A stretch of 64,000 nt of DNA, from positions 58,864 through 122,863 of the forward strand of contig JASLIW010000053.1 of NCBI GenBank assembly GCA_030152865.1. The letters run 5' to 3'. Each line of letters starts with the position of its first letter. The first letter of the stretch is position 1. Below the pieces are notes generated by a model that did not search any database, was not told where the DNA came from, and worked only from the letters and a program-made list of their open reading frames with translations. Of the stretch, positions 9,660 to 17,921 are shown one piece after another. The position numbers and the translations under genes are program-made. This DNA is from Bacteroides sp. (GTDB lineage: Bacteria; Bacteroidota; Bacteroidia; Bacteroidales; Bacteroidaceae).

Positions 9660-10238
9660 TTAGTAGTTTTCTTTCTTAACTTCAAAGTAAGATTGTGGGT
9701 GAAGACATGCTGGACAAACTTTTGGAGCAGTCTTACCTACATGAATGTAACCACAGTTACGACATTGCCATACCACTTCTCCTTCTTTAGCAAAAACCGC
9801 AGTGTTTTCAATGTTGCTAATGAATGCACGATAGCGATCTTCGTGAGCTTTTTCTGCTACACAAATCATACGATACATCTTCGCAATTTCTGGAAAACCT
9901 TCTTCTTCCGCTACATCAGCAAAGTGAGGATAATCATGTGCCCACTCTTGGTGCTCACCCATAGCTGCAGCATTTAAGTTTTCTAAAGTCGTACCAATCA
10001 CACCTGCAGGATAAGATGCTGTAATTTCTACATCACCACCTTCTAAGAATTTGAACATTCTTTTAGCATGCTCTTTTTCTTGTTCAGCAGTCTCTAAAAA
10101 GATATCAGCAATCTGTTCGTACCCTTCTTTTTTTGCAGTCTTAGCAAAATAAGTATAACGCATACGTGCTTGTGATTCTCCAGCAAATGAAGTCAAAAGA
10201 TTCTTTTCTGTTTGAGTTCCTTTTACACTTTTAGCCAT
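9660..10238 (-). CDS. rbr: Rubrerythrin
   Basis: A 192-residue non-haem di-iron peroxidase that protects anaerobes by reducing hydrogen peroxide in the cytoplasm. The N-terminal four-helix ferritin-like domain carries the ExxRY/ExxH di-iron ligands (for example FAGESQARMRY and ETAEQEKEHA). The C-terminal rubredoxin-like domain has C159-x2-C162 and C175-x2-C178. It is a single-gene unit with its own consensus promoter and the palindromic terminator downstream. It is divergent from the SulP transporter. The rubredoxin encoded at 26.7 kb is a plausible electron donor. Confidence 0.97.
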   Translation of the reverse strand: MAKSVKGTQTEKNLLTSFAGESQARMRYTYFAKTAKKEGYEQIADIFLETAEQEKEHAKRMFKFLEGGDVEITASYPAGVIGTTLENLNAAAMGEHQEWAHDYPHFADVAEEEGFPEIAKMYRMICVAEKAHEDRYRAFISNIENTAVFAKEGEVVWQCRNCGYIHVGKTAPKVCPACLHPQSYFEVKKENY

Positions 10239-10296
10239 AATTTGATTTTTTTAGTTGGTTTGATTTATAATTAAAACTGAATGATTTTATTACTAT

Positions 10297-10328
10297 CAAA
10301 TATAAATAAAATATCTCTTGACTCCAAC
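10297..10328 (-). promoter_or_regulatory. Rubrerythrin promoter GTTG-N20-TATATTTG
   Basis: On the minus strand, GTTG (10328-10325) is followed after 20 bases by TATATTTG (10304-10297), an exact -7 consensus. This leaves a leader of about 55 bases. An inverted repeat CTTGAA-N11-TTCAAG (10329-10351) abuts the -33 box on its upstream side. Confidence 0.65.
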
Positions 10329-10382
10329 CTTGAAGTCATTTTGTTTTCAAGCCAATTGAAGTGTATTCTCTGTATTTTTATG

Positions 10383-10390
10383 TATTTTTG
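10383..10390 (+). promoter_or_regulatory. Candidate SulP -7 element (TATTTTTG)
   Basis: Exact TAnnTTTG match that ends on the first base of a GTG codon of the longest frame. It is therefore evidence that translation starts at the later ATG (10432). No clear -33 box is at the expected distance. Confidence 0.4.
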
Positions 10391-10431
10391 TGAAAACATC
10401 AAAATACAACATAAAACAACCAAATAAAAAC

Positions 10432-12132
10432 ATGTTTAAATTCAGACCACAGTTAATTGATTCACTTCGTAACTACTCGAAAGAAACCTTTGCCTCCGAT
10501 GTTATGGCAGGTATTATTGTCGGGATTGTTGCTCTGCCACTAGCCATTGCTTTTGGAATCGCTAGTGGTGTATCACCCGAACAGGGCATACTTACAGCTA
10601 TAATAGCTGGACTCATCATCTCTTTACTGGGAGGAACTAATGTACAAATCGGAGGGCCAACCGGCGCTTTCATTGTAATCATCTATGGTATTGTTGAGCA
10701 GTATCAGATGTCAGGATTAATTGTAGCTACTCTATTAGCCGGAATAATGCTTGTTGCAATGGGCTTATTCAAGTTAGGGACTATCATCAAATTTGTACCT
10801 TATCCCATCATCGTTGGCTTCACGAGTGGTATTGCCGTTACTATATTTACGACACAAATGGCTGATGCCTTTGGACTTCAGTTTGGCGACGCTAAAGTTC
10901 CTGCCGACTTTGTTGGTAAATGGATTATGTATTTCAAACATATAAACACAATAGATCCTTGGAACGCACTTATAAGCATAGCTAGTGTTGCTCTAATTGC
11001 CATATCACCGAAGTTTTCTAAAAAAATACCTGGTTCACTAATCGCAATTATCGTCATGACTATCTTAGGATACCTCATGAAAGAATATATGCATATCGCT
11101 TCAATAACGACTATCGGCGATAAGTTTGATATTTCTAATAAAATCCCCCCACTTACAGTCCCTCACATCACTTGGGATATGGTACAAGATTTGTTTCCAG
11201 TAGCTGGGGTAATTGCAGTGCTCGGTGCCATAGAGTCATTACTCTCAGCTGCAGTTGCTGATGGTGTAACAGGCGACAAACATGACTCTAACACAGAGCT
11301 AATAGCACAAGGAGTAGCAAACATCGTTACCCCTCTTTTTGGAGGAATACCAGCAACAGGAGCTATTGCTAGAACCATGACTAATATAAATAATGGTGGA
11401 AAAACACCTATAGCTGGAATTATTCATGCCATCGTACTCTTGCTTATCTTTGTCTTTCTAATGCCTCTAGCCAAGTATATCCCGATGGCTTGTCTAGCTG
11501 GAGTACTTATTGTTGTTTCGTATAATATGAGTGGCTGGAGAACTTTCCGTGCACTTCTAAAAAACCCAAGAGCAGATGTAGTAGTATTGCTCACCACATT
11601 CTTTTTAACTGTAATTTTCGATTTAGTTGTTGCTATTCAATTTGGTCTACTGCTCTCTGCTTTACTGTTTATGAAGCGTGTTGCAGAAACCACCACTATT
11701 TCTGTCAACAAAGAAAACATCGATTTAACAAAAGATCTAGGACCAGCATTTAAGGAAGAAACCATAACAATTCCAGATGGCGTAGAAGTCTATGAAATTG
11801 ATGGGCCCTTTTTCTTTGGTATAGCCAATAGATTTGAAGAGCTTATGATTACACTGAAGGATAGACCACAGGTACGTATTTTCCGTATGCGTAAAGTACC
11901 CTTCATAGATTCAACAGGTATTCAAAACCTTACTACTCTTTGTCAGACCTCTCACAAACAACATATTACTGTAGTCTTGTCAGGAGTAAACAAAGAAGTA
12001 TATCATACCCTAGAGGTTGCAGGATTCAATGAATTCTTAGGAAAGGAAAACATTTGTCCTCACATCTATGATGCTTTAAAACGCTCCAAAGAAGTTTTAG
12101 CAGATAAAGAAAAAGTCACTGCACAATCATAA
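10432..12132 (+). CDS. SulP family anion permease with STAS domain
   Basis: Inner-membrane anion transporter of the SLC26/SulP family, carrying sulfate, bicarbonate or related anions; the substrate cannot be read from sequence. The protein (566 residues from the preferred start) begins FRPQLIDSLRNY, then has 10-12 hydrophobic segments including the family signature near ALPLAIAFGIASG and GGTNVQIGGPTGAF. A cytoplasmic STAS domain with VPFIDSTGIQNL follows at roughly residues 440-550. A longer GTG start at 10390 is unlikely because a -7 promoter element overlaps it. The gene stands alone, divergent from rubrerythrin. No carbonic anhydrase or sulfate-assimilation gene is adjacent. Confidence 0.93.
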   Translation: MFKFRPQLIDSLRNYSKETFASDVMAGIIVGIVALPLAIAFGIASGVSPEQGILTAIIAGLIISLLGGTNVQIGGPTGAFIVIIYGIVEQYQMSGLIVATLLAGIMLVAMGLFKLGTIIKFVPYPIIVGFTSGIAVTIFTTQMADAFGLQFGDAKVPADFVGKWIMYFKHINTIDPWNALISIASVALIAISPKFSKKIPGSLIAIIVMTILGYLMKEYMHIASITTIGDKFDISNKIPPLTVPHITWDMVQDLFPVAGVIAVLGAIESLLSAAVADGVTGDKHDSNTELIAQGVANIVTPLFGGIPATGAIARTMTNINNGGKTPIAGIIHAIVLLLIFVFLMPLAKYIPMACLAGVLIVVSYNMSGWRTFRALLKNPRADVVVLLTTFFLTVIFDLVVAIQFGLLLSALLFMKRVAETTTISVNKENIDLTKDLGPAFKEETITIPDGVEVYEIDGPFFFGIANRFEELMITLKDRPQVRIFRMRKVPFIDSTGIQNLTTLCQTSHKQHITVVLSGVNKEVYHTLEVAGFNEFLGKENICPHIYDALKRSKEVLADKEKVTAQS

Positions 12133-12145
12133 AGTCAGTGAAGAA

Positions 12146-12190
12146 AAACACAAAAGGCGGGTACTATAATAGTACCCGCCTTTTGTGTTT
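12146..12190. terminator. Bidirectional terminator with 22-bp stem and 1-nt centre
   Basis: Arms 12146-12167 and 12169-12190 are exact reverse complements around a single A. A-rich left and T-rich right flanks serve the converging SulP and HIT transcripts. Confidence 0.88.
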
Positions 12191-12203
12191 CATTGTGCTT
12201 AGC

Positions 12204-12602
12204 TTAGCCCTTATAGGCCTCACGGATTTGAGATGCTACTTTACTAAATTCCTCATCATCGAGTTTGAGCTTAGGATTACTCATATTCATATCACCTTCA
12301 TTGGTAATAGGTATGAGATGTATATGCGCATGAGGCACTTCGAGCCCCATAACAGCCATTCCTATACGCTTACAAGGTATCACCTGTTCAATAGCAATAG
12401 CAACATGTTTTGCAAATATATGCATGGCTGCTAATTCTTCATCACTAAGATCAAAAATATAGTCTACCTCTTTTTTAGGTATAACTAATGTATGCCCAGT
12501 AGATAGAGGATGAATGTCTAAAAAGGCATAGAATTGATCATTTTCAGCAATTTTGTAACTTGGTATTTCACCTTGTATGATTTTCGTAAAAAGCGTCGCC
12601 AT
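12204..12602 (-). CDS. HIT family nucleotide-binding protein
   Basis: A 132-residue histidine-triad protein of the HinT group, hydrolysing nucleotide phosphoramidates or aminoacyl-adenylates. The triad H91-A-H93-I-H95 sits in VPHAHIHLIPI, and the N-terminal FTKIIQGEIPSYKI is typical. It starts 21 bp after the greA stop on the same strand, so it is probably transcribed with greA. The long palindrome at 12146-12190 terminates it. The physiological substrate is unknown, as for most bacterial HinT proteins. Confidence 0.95.
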   Translation of the reverse strand: MATLFTKIIQGEIPSYKIAENDQFYAFLDIHPLSTGHTLVIPKKEVDYIFDLSDEELAAMHIFAKHVAIAIEQVIPCKRIGMAVMGLEVPHAHIHLIPITNEGDMNMSNPKLKLDDEEFSKVASQIREAYKG

Positions 12603-12623
12603 AATTAAAACAATATTATAATA

Positions 12624-13091
12624 TTACTCTATAGATATATTGATTACTTCAAAGGTAACAGTTCCTTGAGGCACCTTGATATCTACTACATCTCCTACTT
12701 TCTTACCCAATAAACCCTTAGCTATTGGTGTATTCACAGATATCTTAGCTTGACGAAGGTCTGCTTCACTCTCTGAAACAATGGTATACTTCATTTTTTG
12801 ACCATTCTTCAAATTCTTAAGCTCTACCGTATTCAGGATTTGCACGGAATCTGTACTTATTTTTGACTCATCAATAATACGAGCATTTGCTAAAACCATC
12901 TTTAAATTATTGATTTTCATCTCAAGCATACCTTGAGCCTCTTTTGCTGCATCATACTCAGCATTTTCAGATAAATCACCTTTATCTCTGGCCTCAGCTA
13001 TTTGGCGGGAAATAGCTGGACGTTGCACCGATTCAAGTTCTCTAATCTCCTCAACTAATTGGTTATAACCACTTTCTGACATATAAGCCAT
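12624..13091 (-). CDS. greA: Transcription elongation factor GreA
   Basis: GreA enters the RNA polymerase secondary channel and stimulates cleavage of backtracked RNA. The 155-residue protein has the N-terminal coiled coil with the acidic tip GDLSENAEYDAAKE (D and E residues that position the catalytic metal) and the C-terminal FKBP-like domain ending GTVTFEVINISIE. The start is fixed by a strong Shine-Dalgarno sequence (AAAGGAGG, minus strand 13106-13099), which is rare in this phylum and not seen before other genes here. The ~115-base leader also contains a perfect palindrome with a T-run. The HIT gene follows. Confidence 0.96.
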   Translation of the reverse strand: MAYMSESGYNQLVEEIRELESVQRPAISRQIAEARDKGDLSENAEYDAAKEAQGMLEMKINNLKMVLANARIIDESKISTDSVQILNTVELKNLKNGQKMKYTIVSESEADLRQAKISVNTPIAKGLLGKKVGDVVDIKVPQGTVTFEVINISIE

Positions 13092-13097
13092 ATTATA

Positions 13098-13106
13098 TCC
13101 TCCTTT
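13098..13106 (-). promoter_or_regulatory. Canonical Shine-Dalgarno of greA
   Basis: AAAGGAGGA on the minus strand, with 7 bases between it and the ATG at 13091. Other starts in this window mostly have A/T-rich upstream sequence without a purine SD core, so this one stands out. Confidence 0.7.
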
Positions 13107-13140
13107 AAATTTCTATTTTTTTTGAATAAAGAAAAAAGAA

Positions 13141-13158
13141 TTCCAACAATTGTTGGAA
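13141..13158 (-). terminator. Palindromic hairpin with T-run in the greA leader (possible attenuator)
   Basis: TTCCAACAATTGTTGGAA is a perfect 18-bp palindrome. On the minus strand it is followed by TTCTTTTTTC, which makes an intrinsic-terminator shape. It lies between the DUF4369 gene stop (13268) and greA (13091). It is downstream of the predicted greA promoter, so it could be either the upstream gene's terminator or a leader attenuator. Confidence 0.6.
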
Positions 13159-13212
13159 CCCTTAATCACTTCATATTTTATATAAATATATAAATTTTAT
13201 TCGTATCTGCGA

Positions 13213-13244
13213 CAAATATAAGTCTTTATATCTTTTATTTCAAC
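13213..13244 (-). promoter_or_regulatory. greA promoter GTTG-N20-TATATTTG
   Basis: Minus-strand GTTG (13244-13241), 20-base spacer, TATATTTG (13220-13213). The architecture is identical to the rubrerythrin promoter. It predicts a leader of about 115 bases that contains the palindrome at 13141-13158. Confidence 0.65.
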
Positions 13245-13267
13245 TTAACACAAGTACAATTAAAAGC

Positions 13268-14425
13268 CTAAAGCAAAGATTTAATACTCTTCTCGAGATT
13301 ATCAATATTACTATCTCTCGCTACTAACTCACTACTCCTATTGATCAAGAAGAATGAAGGTAATTGCTCTACATTGTAAGCAGAGGCATACTTAGAGTAT
13401 ATACCGTATACATCTCTTACGCTAACCCAAGGTAAGTTGTCAGAAGCTGTTTTCCAATAATGTTCGTCTGCATCTAAAGATACTTGATATATCTCAAAAC
13501 CTTGAGCAGCATACTTATCATAGAGCTTTCGTAAATTAAAGATATGAGTGGAGGATACCGGACTTTGGAAAATAAGGAAATCCAATAAAACAACTTTACC
13601 CTTCAAATCACTTAATTTACATAACTTCCCTTCAAGATCTCTTAGCTCTATATCAATAATACCAGCTACTTCTATTTGGTCTTCAGGAATCTCCAACTGT
13701 TTCACTTTAGGTCTACGCGTATTCTTCATCCCTTTAATAGTTATATTATAGAGATTTTTTGTTCGATTAGCATGTGGATACTTTTCATTTAGACTTGTAG
13801 CCACTGCTTGAAAGCATTTTAGATCTTCTCTGTTATTGTATGGATCTAGTATTAAATACCCATTCACTTTCAGAAACAAAGCATAATAAGCCGCAGCTGA
13901 GTATGGAGCCTTAAAAATATATTCTGTCTTTAAACTTTTTTTATAGTTCTCAAAACGCTCATTCATCGCACTATAGTAAGCCTTGTTTGACAATTTACCT
14001 TTATTGTGATCGGCCGTTAAACCAGCCAATGCCCCTAACAACTGTCTATGAAGTAAGGTTATCTCCTTAATTTGCTCTACATTTTCAGAACCCTCAACCT
14101 TATAGTTTGTATCAAACTGTAGGTAGTCTGTTTCTATCTGAACAGTTTCTATGGAGTCAATAGATAAGTTGATAATTTTATCTTCTAACCTTAAGCAAAA
14201 AAACTCTGGCGACTCAGGACGTACGCCTTCAAACTTAAACTGCCCGTTTTCACTCAGCTTCATTGAATCTAGAGTTACTAATCCTTCTAAGCGAGCTGCA
14301 TCAAAATAAAGCACTTTATCTTTGGCTCCAGCAACGGTTCCCTCAACAGTGAATTTCTCTTTTGGTGAGCAAGCAGCTACTAGTATGATTAAAATACCAG
14401 TAAATAATGTCGTTATTCTTTTCAT
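13268..14425 (-). CDS. DUF4369 / thioredoxin-fold lipoprotein lacking CxxC
   Basis: A 385-residue predicted lipoprotein: signal peptide with lipobox LVAAC (C19), a DUF4369-type beta domain (~25-110), a helical middle, and a C-terminal TlpA/thioredoxin-like domain (~255-385). The proline loop is visible as QLPSFFLI. At the place of the redox motif, where relatives have FWASWCxxC, the sequence reads DFLIFQSPVS, so both cysteines are replaced by serine (S288, S291). Thiol-disulfide exchange is therefore unlikely, and a binding or structural role in the periplasm is more plausible. The gene has its own consensus promoter and is divergent from pnp. Confidence 0.82.
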   Translation of the reverse strand: MKRITTLFTGILIILVAACSPKEKFTVEGTVAGAKDKVLYFDAARLEGLVTLDSMKLSENGQFKFEGVRPESPEFFCLRLEDKIINLSIDSIETVQIETDYLQFDTNYKVEGSENVEQIKEITLLHRQLLGALAGLTADHNKGKLSNKAYYSAMNERFENYKKSLKTEYIFKAPYSAAAYYALFLKVNGYLILDPYNNREDLKCFQAVATSLNEKYPHANRTKNLYNITIKGMKNTRRPKVKQLEIPEDQIEVAGIIDIELRDLEGKLCKLSDLKGKVVLLDFLIFQSPVSSTHIFNLRKLYDKYAAQGFEIYQVSLDADEHYWKTASDNLPWVSVRDVYGIYSKYASAYNVEQLPSFFLINRSSELVARDSNIDNLEKSIKSLL

Positions 14426-14449
14426 AATATGTGTGTATAATCCTTAGTG

Positions 14450-14481
14450 CAAAGATACTTTTTATCCATTCTTCTCTCAAT
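14450..14481 (-). promoter_or_regulatory. Promoter ATTG-N20-TATCTTTG of the DUF4369 lipoprotein
   Basis: Minus-strand ATTG (14481-14478), 20-base spacer, TATCTTTG (14457-14450), an exact -7 consensus 24 bases before the start codon. Confidence 0.6.
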
Positions 14482-14573
14482 TATTCTGCTTTTACTTCGG
14501 TAAAATGAGCGTTTAACGTGTCAAAAATACATTTTTTTAACTCATTAACACCACTTTACAAGGATTAATTATA

Positions 14574-14581
14574 TATCTTTG
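14574..14581 (+). promoter_or_regulatory. pnp -7 element (TATCTTTG)
   Basis: Exact TAnnTTTG 38 bases upstream of the pnp start; no TTG at the -33 spacing. Between the divergent promoters, AATGAG and CTCATT (around 14505 and 14541) form a loose inverted repeat that may or may not be an operator. Confidence 0.5.
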
Positions 14582-14619
14582 CATGAATTTAGAAGAAAGA
14601 AATAGATAAAACAATTTTT

Positions 14620-16764
14620 ATGATTAACCCAATTGTTAAGACTATCGAGTTAGGTGATGGAAGACAAATCACCCTCGAAACGGGAAAGGTGGCAAAACAG
14701 GCAGATGGTGCTGTAATGCTACGAATGGGTAATACCATGCTCTTAGCTACTGTTTGTGCTGCTAAAGATGCAGTTCCCGGTACTGATTTTATGCCACTTC
14801 AGGTAGAATATAAAGAAAAATTTTCTGCTTTTGGACGCTTTCCTGGTGGCTTTACAAGAAGAGAAGGAAGAGCCTCTGATTCTGAGATTCTCGTATGCCG
14901 TTTAGTTGACCGTGCCCTTCGCCCATTATTTCCAGACGATTATCACGCAGACGTTTTTGTATCAATAACATTATATTCAGCGGATGGTGAAGACATGCCA
15001 GACGCACTTGCAGGTCTTGCTGCATCAGCTGCACTAGCAGTTTCTGACATTCCATTTCATGGTCCTATCTCAGAAGTTCGTGTAGGACGTATTGATGGTC
15101 AATTTGTAATCAACCCAACCTACCAACAACTAGAAAAAGCAGACATGGATATCATGGTTGCTGCTACCTACGAAAACATCATGATGGTAGAAGGCGAAAT
15201 GGATGAAGTCTCAGAAGCCGAACTACTAGAAGCTATGAAAGTAGCACATGAGGCAATAAAAGTTCACTGTAAAGCTCAAATGGAGCTAGCAGAAGCTGTT
15301 GGCTCTACAGTAAAACGTGAATACTGTCACGAAGAAAATGACGAAGAGCTTAGCAAAGCAGTACATGAAGCTTGTTATGACAAAGCTTATGCAGTAGCAG
15401 CCTCTGGCAATACAAACAAACACGAAAGATCAGAAGCTTTTGAAGCTATTCGAGAAGAATTCAAAGCACAATTTAGTGAAGAAGAACTTGAGGAAAAAGA
15501 AGCTTTAATCAACAAATACTACCACGACGTAGAAAAAGAAGCTATGCGCCGTTGCATCCTTGATGAGGGCAAGCGCCTAGACGGACGTGAAACCACCAAG
15601 GTTCGTCCTATCTGGAGTGAAGTAGGATGCTTACCTGGCCCTCATGGCTCAGCTATCTTTACAAGAGGCGAGACACAAGCTCTTTGTACCGTTACCCTAG
15701 GAACAAAGTCGGATGAAAAAATAATTGATGATGTTCTTTGCAACGGTAGAGAACGCTTCTTACTACACTACAACTTCCCTCCATTCTCAACAGGTGAAGC
15801 TAGACCACAAAGAGGAGTTAGCCGCCGTGAAATAGGACATGGTAACTTAGCTCATAGAGCCCTTAAAAAGATGCTACCTGCTGACTATCCCTATGTAATC
15901 CGCTTAATGTCTGATATTCTAGAATCAAACGGTTCATCTTCTATGGCTACCGTTTGTGGAGGAACATTAGCACTTATGGACGCAGGTGTACAAATTAAAA
16001 AGCCTGTATCGGGTATTGCAATGGGTCTAATCAAGAACTCTGGAGAAGACAAGTATGCTGTACTATCTGATATCTTAGGGGATGAAGATCACCTCGGTGA
16101 TATGGACTTTAAGGTTACAGGTACAAAAGATGGTATTACTGCCACTCAGATGGATATAAAAGTAGATGGACTATCTTTTGAAATTCTAGAGAATGCACTA
16201 AATCAAGCTAAAGAAGGTCGCTTACATATCCTTGGCAAAATGCTTGAGACTATGGATGCTCCAAGAGAAGACCTCAAACCTCATGCGCCACGCATAGAAA
16301 AGATGATTATACCTAAAGAATTCATTGGTGCTGTTATTGGACCAGGTGGTAAGATCATTCAAAACATGCAGGAAGAAACAGGAGCAACAATTACCATTGA
16401 AGAGAATGCTGACGGTGAAGGATCTATCGAGATATCTGCTACTAATAAGCAAAGTATCGATGACGCGGTAGCTATGATCAAGGGTATTGTAGCCATTCCT
16501 GAAGTAGGAGAAGTGTACAGAGGAAAGATTCGTTCTATCATGCCATATGGTGCTTTTGTTGAGTTCCTTCCTGGTAAAGACGGACTTCTTCACATCTCTG
16601 AAATAGAATGGAGAAGACTCGAGAAAGTGGAAGATGCAGGTATTCATGAAAACGACGATATTGATGTGAAGTTAATTGATATCGATAGAAAATCAGGCAA
16701 GTTTAAACTTTCACACAAAGTATTACTTCCACGCCCAGACAGAAATAATGATAAAGAAAACTAA
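14620..16764 (+). CDS. pnp: Polyribonucleotide nucleotidyltransferase (PNPase)
   Basis: Phosphorolytic 3'-5' exoribonuclease involved in mRNA and sRNA decay. The 714-residue protein has two RNase PH-like domains (the first with [13 protein letters not shown], the second with [13 protein letters not shown] and the active-site region [13 protein letters not shown]), separated by an all-helical domain. A KH domain ([16 protein letters not shown], ~residue 570) and an S1 domain ([23 protein letters not shown]) follow. Length and order are canonical. It is a single-gene unit with a -7 element upstream and a bidirectional terminator downstream. Confidence 0.98.
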   Translation: MINPIVKTIELGDGRQITLETGKVAKQADGAVMLRMGNTMLLATVCAAKDAVPGTDFMPLQVEYKEKFSAFGRFPGGFTRREGRASDSEILVCRLVDRALRPLFPDDYHADVFVSITLYSADGEDMPDALAGLAASAALAVSDIPFHGPISEVRVGRIDGQFVINPTYQQLEKADMDIMVAATYENIMMVEGEMDEVSEAELLEAMKVAHEAIKVHCKAQMELAEAVGSTVKREYCHEENDEELSKAVHEACYDKAYAVAASGNTNKHERSEAFEAIREEFKAQFSEEELEEKEALINKYYHDVEKEAMRRCILDEGKRLDGRETTKVRPIWSEVGCLPGPHGSAIFTRGETQALCTVTLGTKSDEKIIDDVLCNGRERFLLHYNFPPFSTGEARPQRGVSRREIGHGNLAHRALKKMLPADYPYVIRLMSDILESNGSSSMATVCGGTLALMDAGVQIKKPVSGIAMGLIKNSGEDKYAVLSDILGDEDHLGDMDFKVTGTKDGITATQMDIKVDGLSFEILENALNQAKEGRLHILGKMLETMDAPREDLKPHAPRIEKMIIPKEFIGAVIGPGGKIIQNMQEETGATITIEENADGEGSIEISATNKQSIDDAVAMIKGIVAIPEVGEVYRGKIRSIMPYGAFVEFLPGKDGLLHISEIEWRRLEKVEDAGIHENDDIDVKLIDIDRKSGKFKLSHKVLLPRPDRNNDKEN

Positions 16765-16790
16765 TCTTTGATATAAGGTTAGAAAACATA

Positions 16791-16818
16791 AAAAGCCAGA
16801 GCTCAAGCTCTGGCTTTT
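16791..16818. terminator. Bidirectional terminator between pnp and buk
   Basis: A 13-bp perfect stem (16791-16803 with 16806-16818) around CA, with A-run and T-run flanks for both converging genes. Confidence 0.88.
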
Positions 16819-16851
16819 CTTTTATAGCACAAATCCATGCGCCACAACTTA

Positions 16852-17913
16852 TTATTTATACTCAATTACAGGCAGTGTTCCCTTAAGAGCCCCATAAGCA
16901 TTCATTGCTAAAGCTTCCATCTCATCCTCACCTGGATAAACAAAGACAGGAGCTAAAAACTGAATACGCTCCTGCAAACCTTCAACAACATAGGTGGAGT
17001 GAGCTATTCCACCCGTCAAGATAATCGCATCAAAATCACCTTTAAACACCGTAGATAAGGCTCCTATCTGTTTGGCTGCATTGTAAATCATAGCGTCCAA
17101 GACAAGTTTAGCCTTCTGGTCTCCTCGCTTTATCCTATCAATAATCTCTTCTACATCGGTTGTACCAAGATGAGCCGCTAAACCCGCCTGACCTGAAATA
17201 CGCTTTTTAAGATCCTCTCGAGAATATTGTCCACTAAAACAGAGATCAACCAACTGTCCAGCTGGTAAAGTTCCTGCACGTTCTGGAGAAAATGGGCCTT
17301 CACCATCCAGCACATTATTCACATCCACCACACGCCCCTTTTGATGGGCTCCAACAGATATGCCTCCACCCAGATGACAAACAATAAGATTCAAATCCTC
17401 ATAACGCTTATCATGCTCGGCAGCATGTCTACGAGCAATCGCTTTTTGGTTTAAAGCATGAAAGATAGAAATTCGTGGCAACAAAGGAGAGCCCGATATT
17501 CTAGCAATATCAGCCAATTCATCTACCACACCTGGATCTGCTATAAAGGCCTTACACGCTGGGATACTACCAGCCAGCTCAGCCGCTATAAGACAACCTA
17601 GATTACAAGCATGATCACGCTTAGCATGCAGAGTATCCTGTCGCATCACTTCATTAATAATATAGACACCTCCACTAATAGGCTTTACTAAGCCCCCCCT
17701 GCCAATTACAGCATCAAACTCAAAAGAAATTTGATGCTTCCTAAGTTCCTCAAGTATTAATTCTTTTCTAAATCGAAACTGATCGGTCACTCGTGGAAAT
17801 TCTGACAAATCGGATACATCGTGACTTATTTTCTTGATTAAGATAGGGGTAGTATCTTCAAAAACGGCCATCTTGGTCGATGTAGATCCTGGATTAACGA
17901 CTAATATTTTCAT
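16852..17913 (-). CDS. buk: Butyrate kinase
   Basis: An ASKHA-fold kinase making ATP from an acyl phosphate (butyryl, isobutyryl or isovaleryl phosphate) and ADP. The 353-residue protein starts MKILVVNPGSTSTKMAVFED and carries the phosphate-binding HLGGGISVGAH and the adenosine motif ILTGGIAHS. It matches the shorter Buk family rather than the ~400-residue acetate kinases. It lies 8 bp after ptb in the same operon, so the pair converts acyl-CoA to acid with ATP formation. In Bacteroidales this pair may serve branched-chain acids from amino-acid fermentation as much as butyrate; that part is inference. Confidence 0.94.
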   Translation of the reverse strand: MKILVVNPGSTSTKMAVFEDTTPILIKKISHDVSDLSEFPRVTDQFRFRKELILEELRKHQISFEFDAVIGRGGLVKPISGGVYIINEVMRQDTLHAKRDHACNLGCLIAAELAGSIPACKAFIADPGVVDELADIARISGSPLLPRISIFHALNQKAIARRHAAEHDKRYEDLNLIVCHLGGGISVGAHQKGRVVDVNNVLDGEGPFSPERAGTLPAGQLVDLCFSGQYSREDLKKRISGQAGLAAHLGTTDVEEIIDRIKRGDQKAKLVLDAMIYNAAKQIGALSTVFKGDFDAIILTGGIAHSTYVVEGLQERIQFLAPVFVYPGEDEMEALAMNAYGALKGTLPVIEYK

Positions 17914-17921
17914 TGTTTATT

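Noticed and set aside
9630..9977. 115-codon plus-strand open frame opposite rubrerythrin
   Set aside because: It is the antisense shadow of a clear rubrerythrin gene, has a low-complexity Phe/Thr/Ser/Asn-rich composition, and overlaps the terminator.
12138..12434. 98-codon plus-strand frame over the HIT gene
   Set aside because: It begins inside the terminator hairpin, runs antisense to a HIT-family gene with full motifs, and shows no domain.
16222..16647. 141-codon minus-strand frame within pnp
   Set aside because: Antisense shadow of the KH and S1 region of PNPase; no start context or domain.
16852..17913. Acetate kinase as an alternative name for the butyrate kinase
   Set aside because: At 353 residues and directly next to ptb it fits Buk; acetate kinases are about 400 residues and pair with pta.
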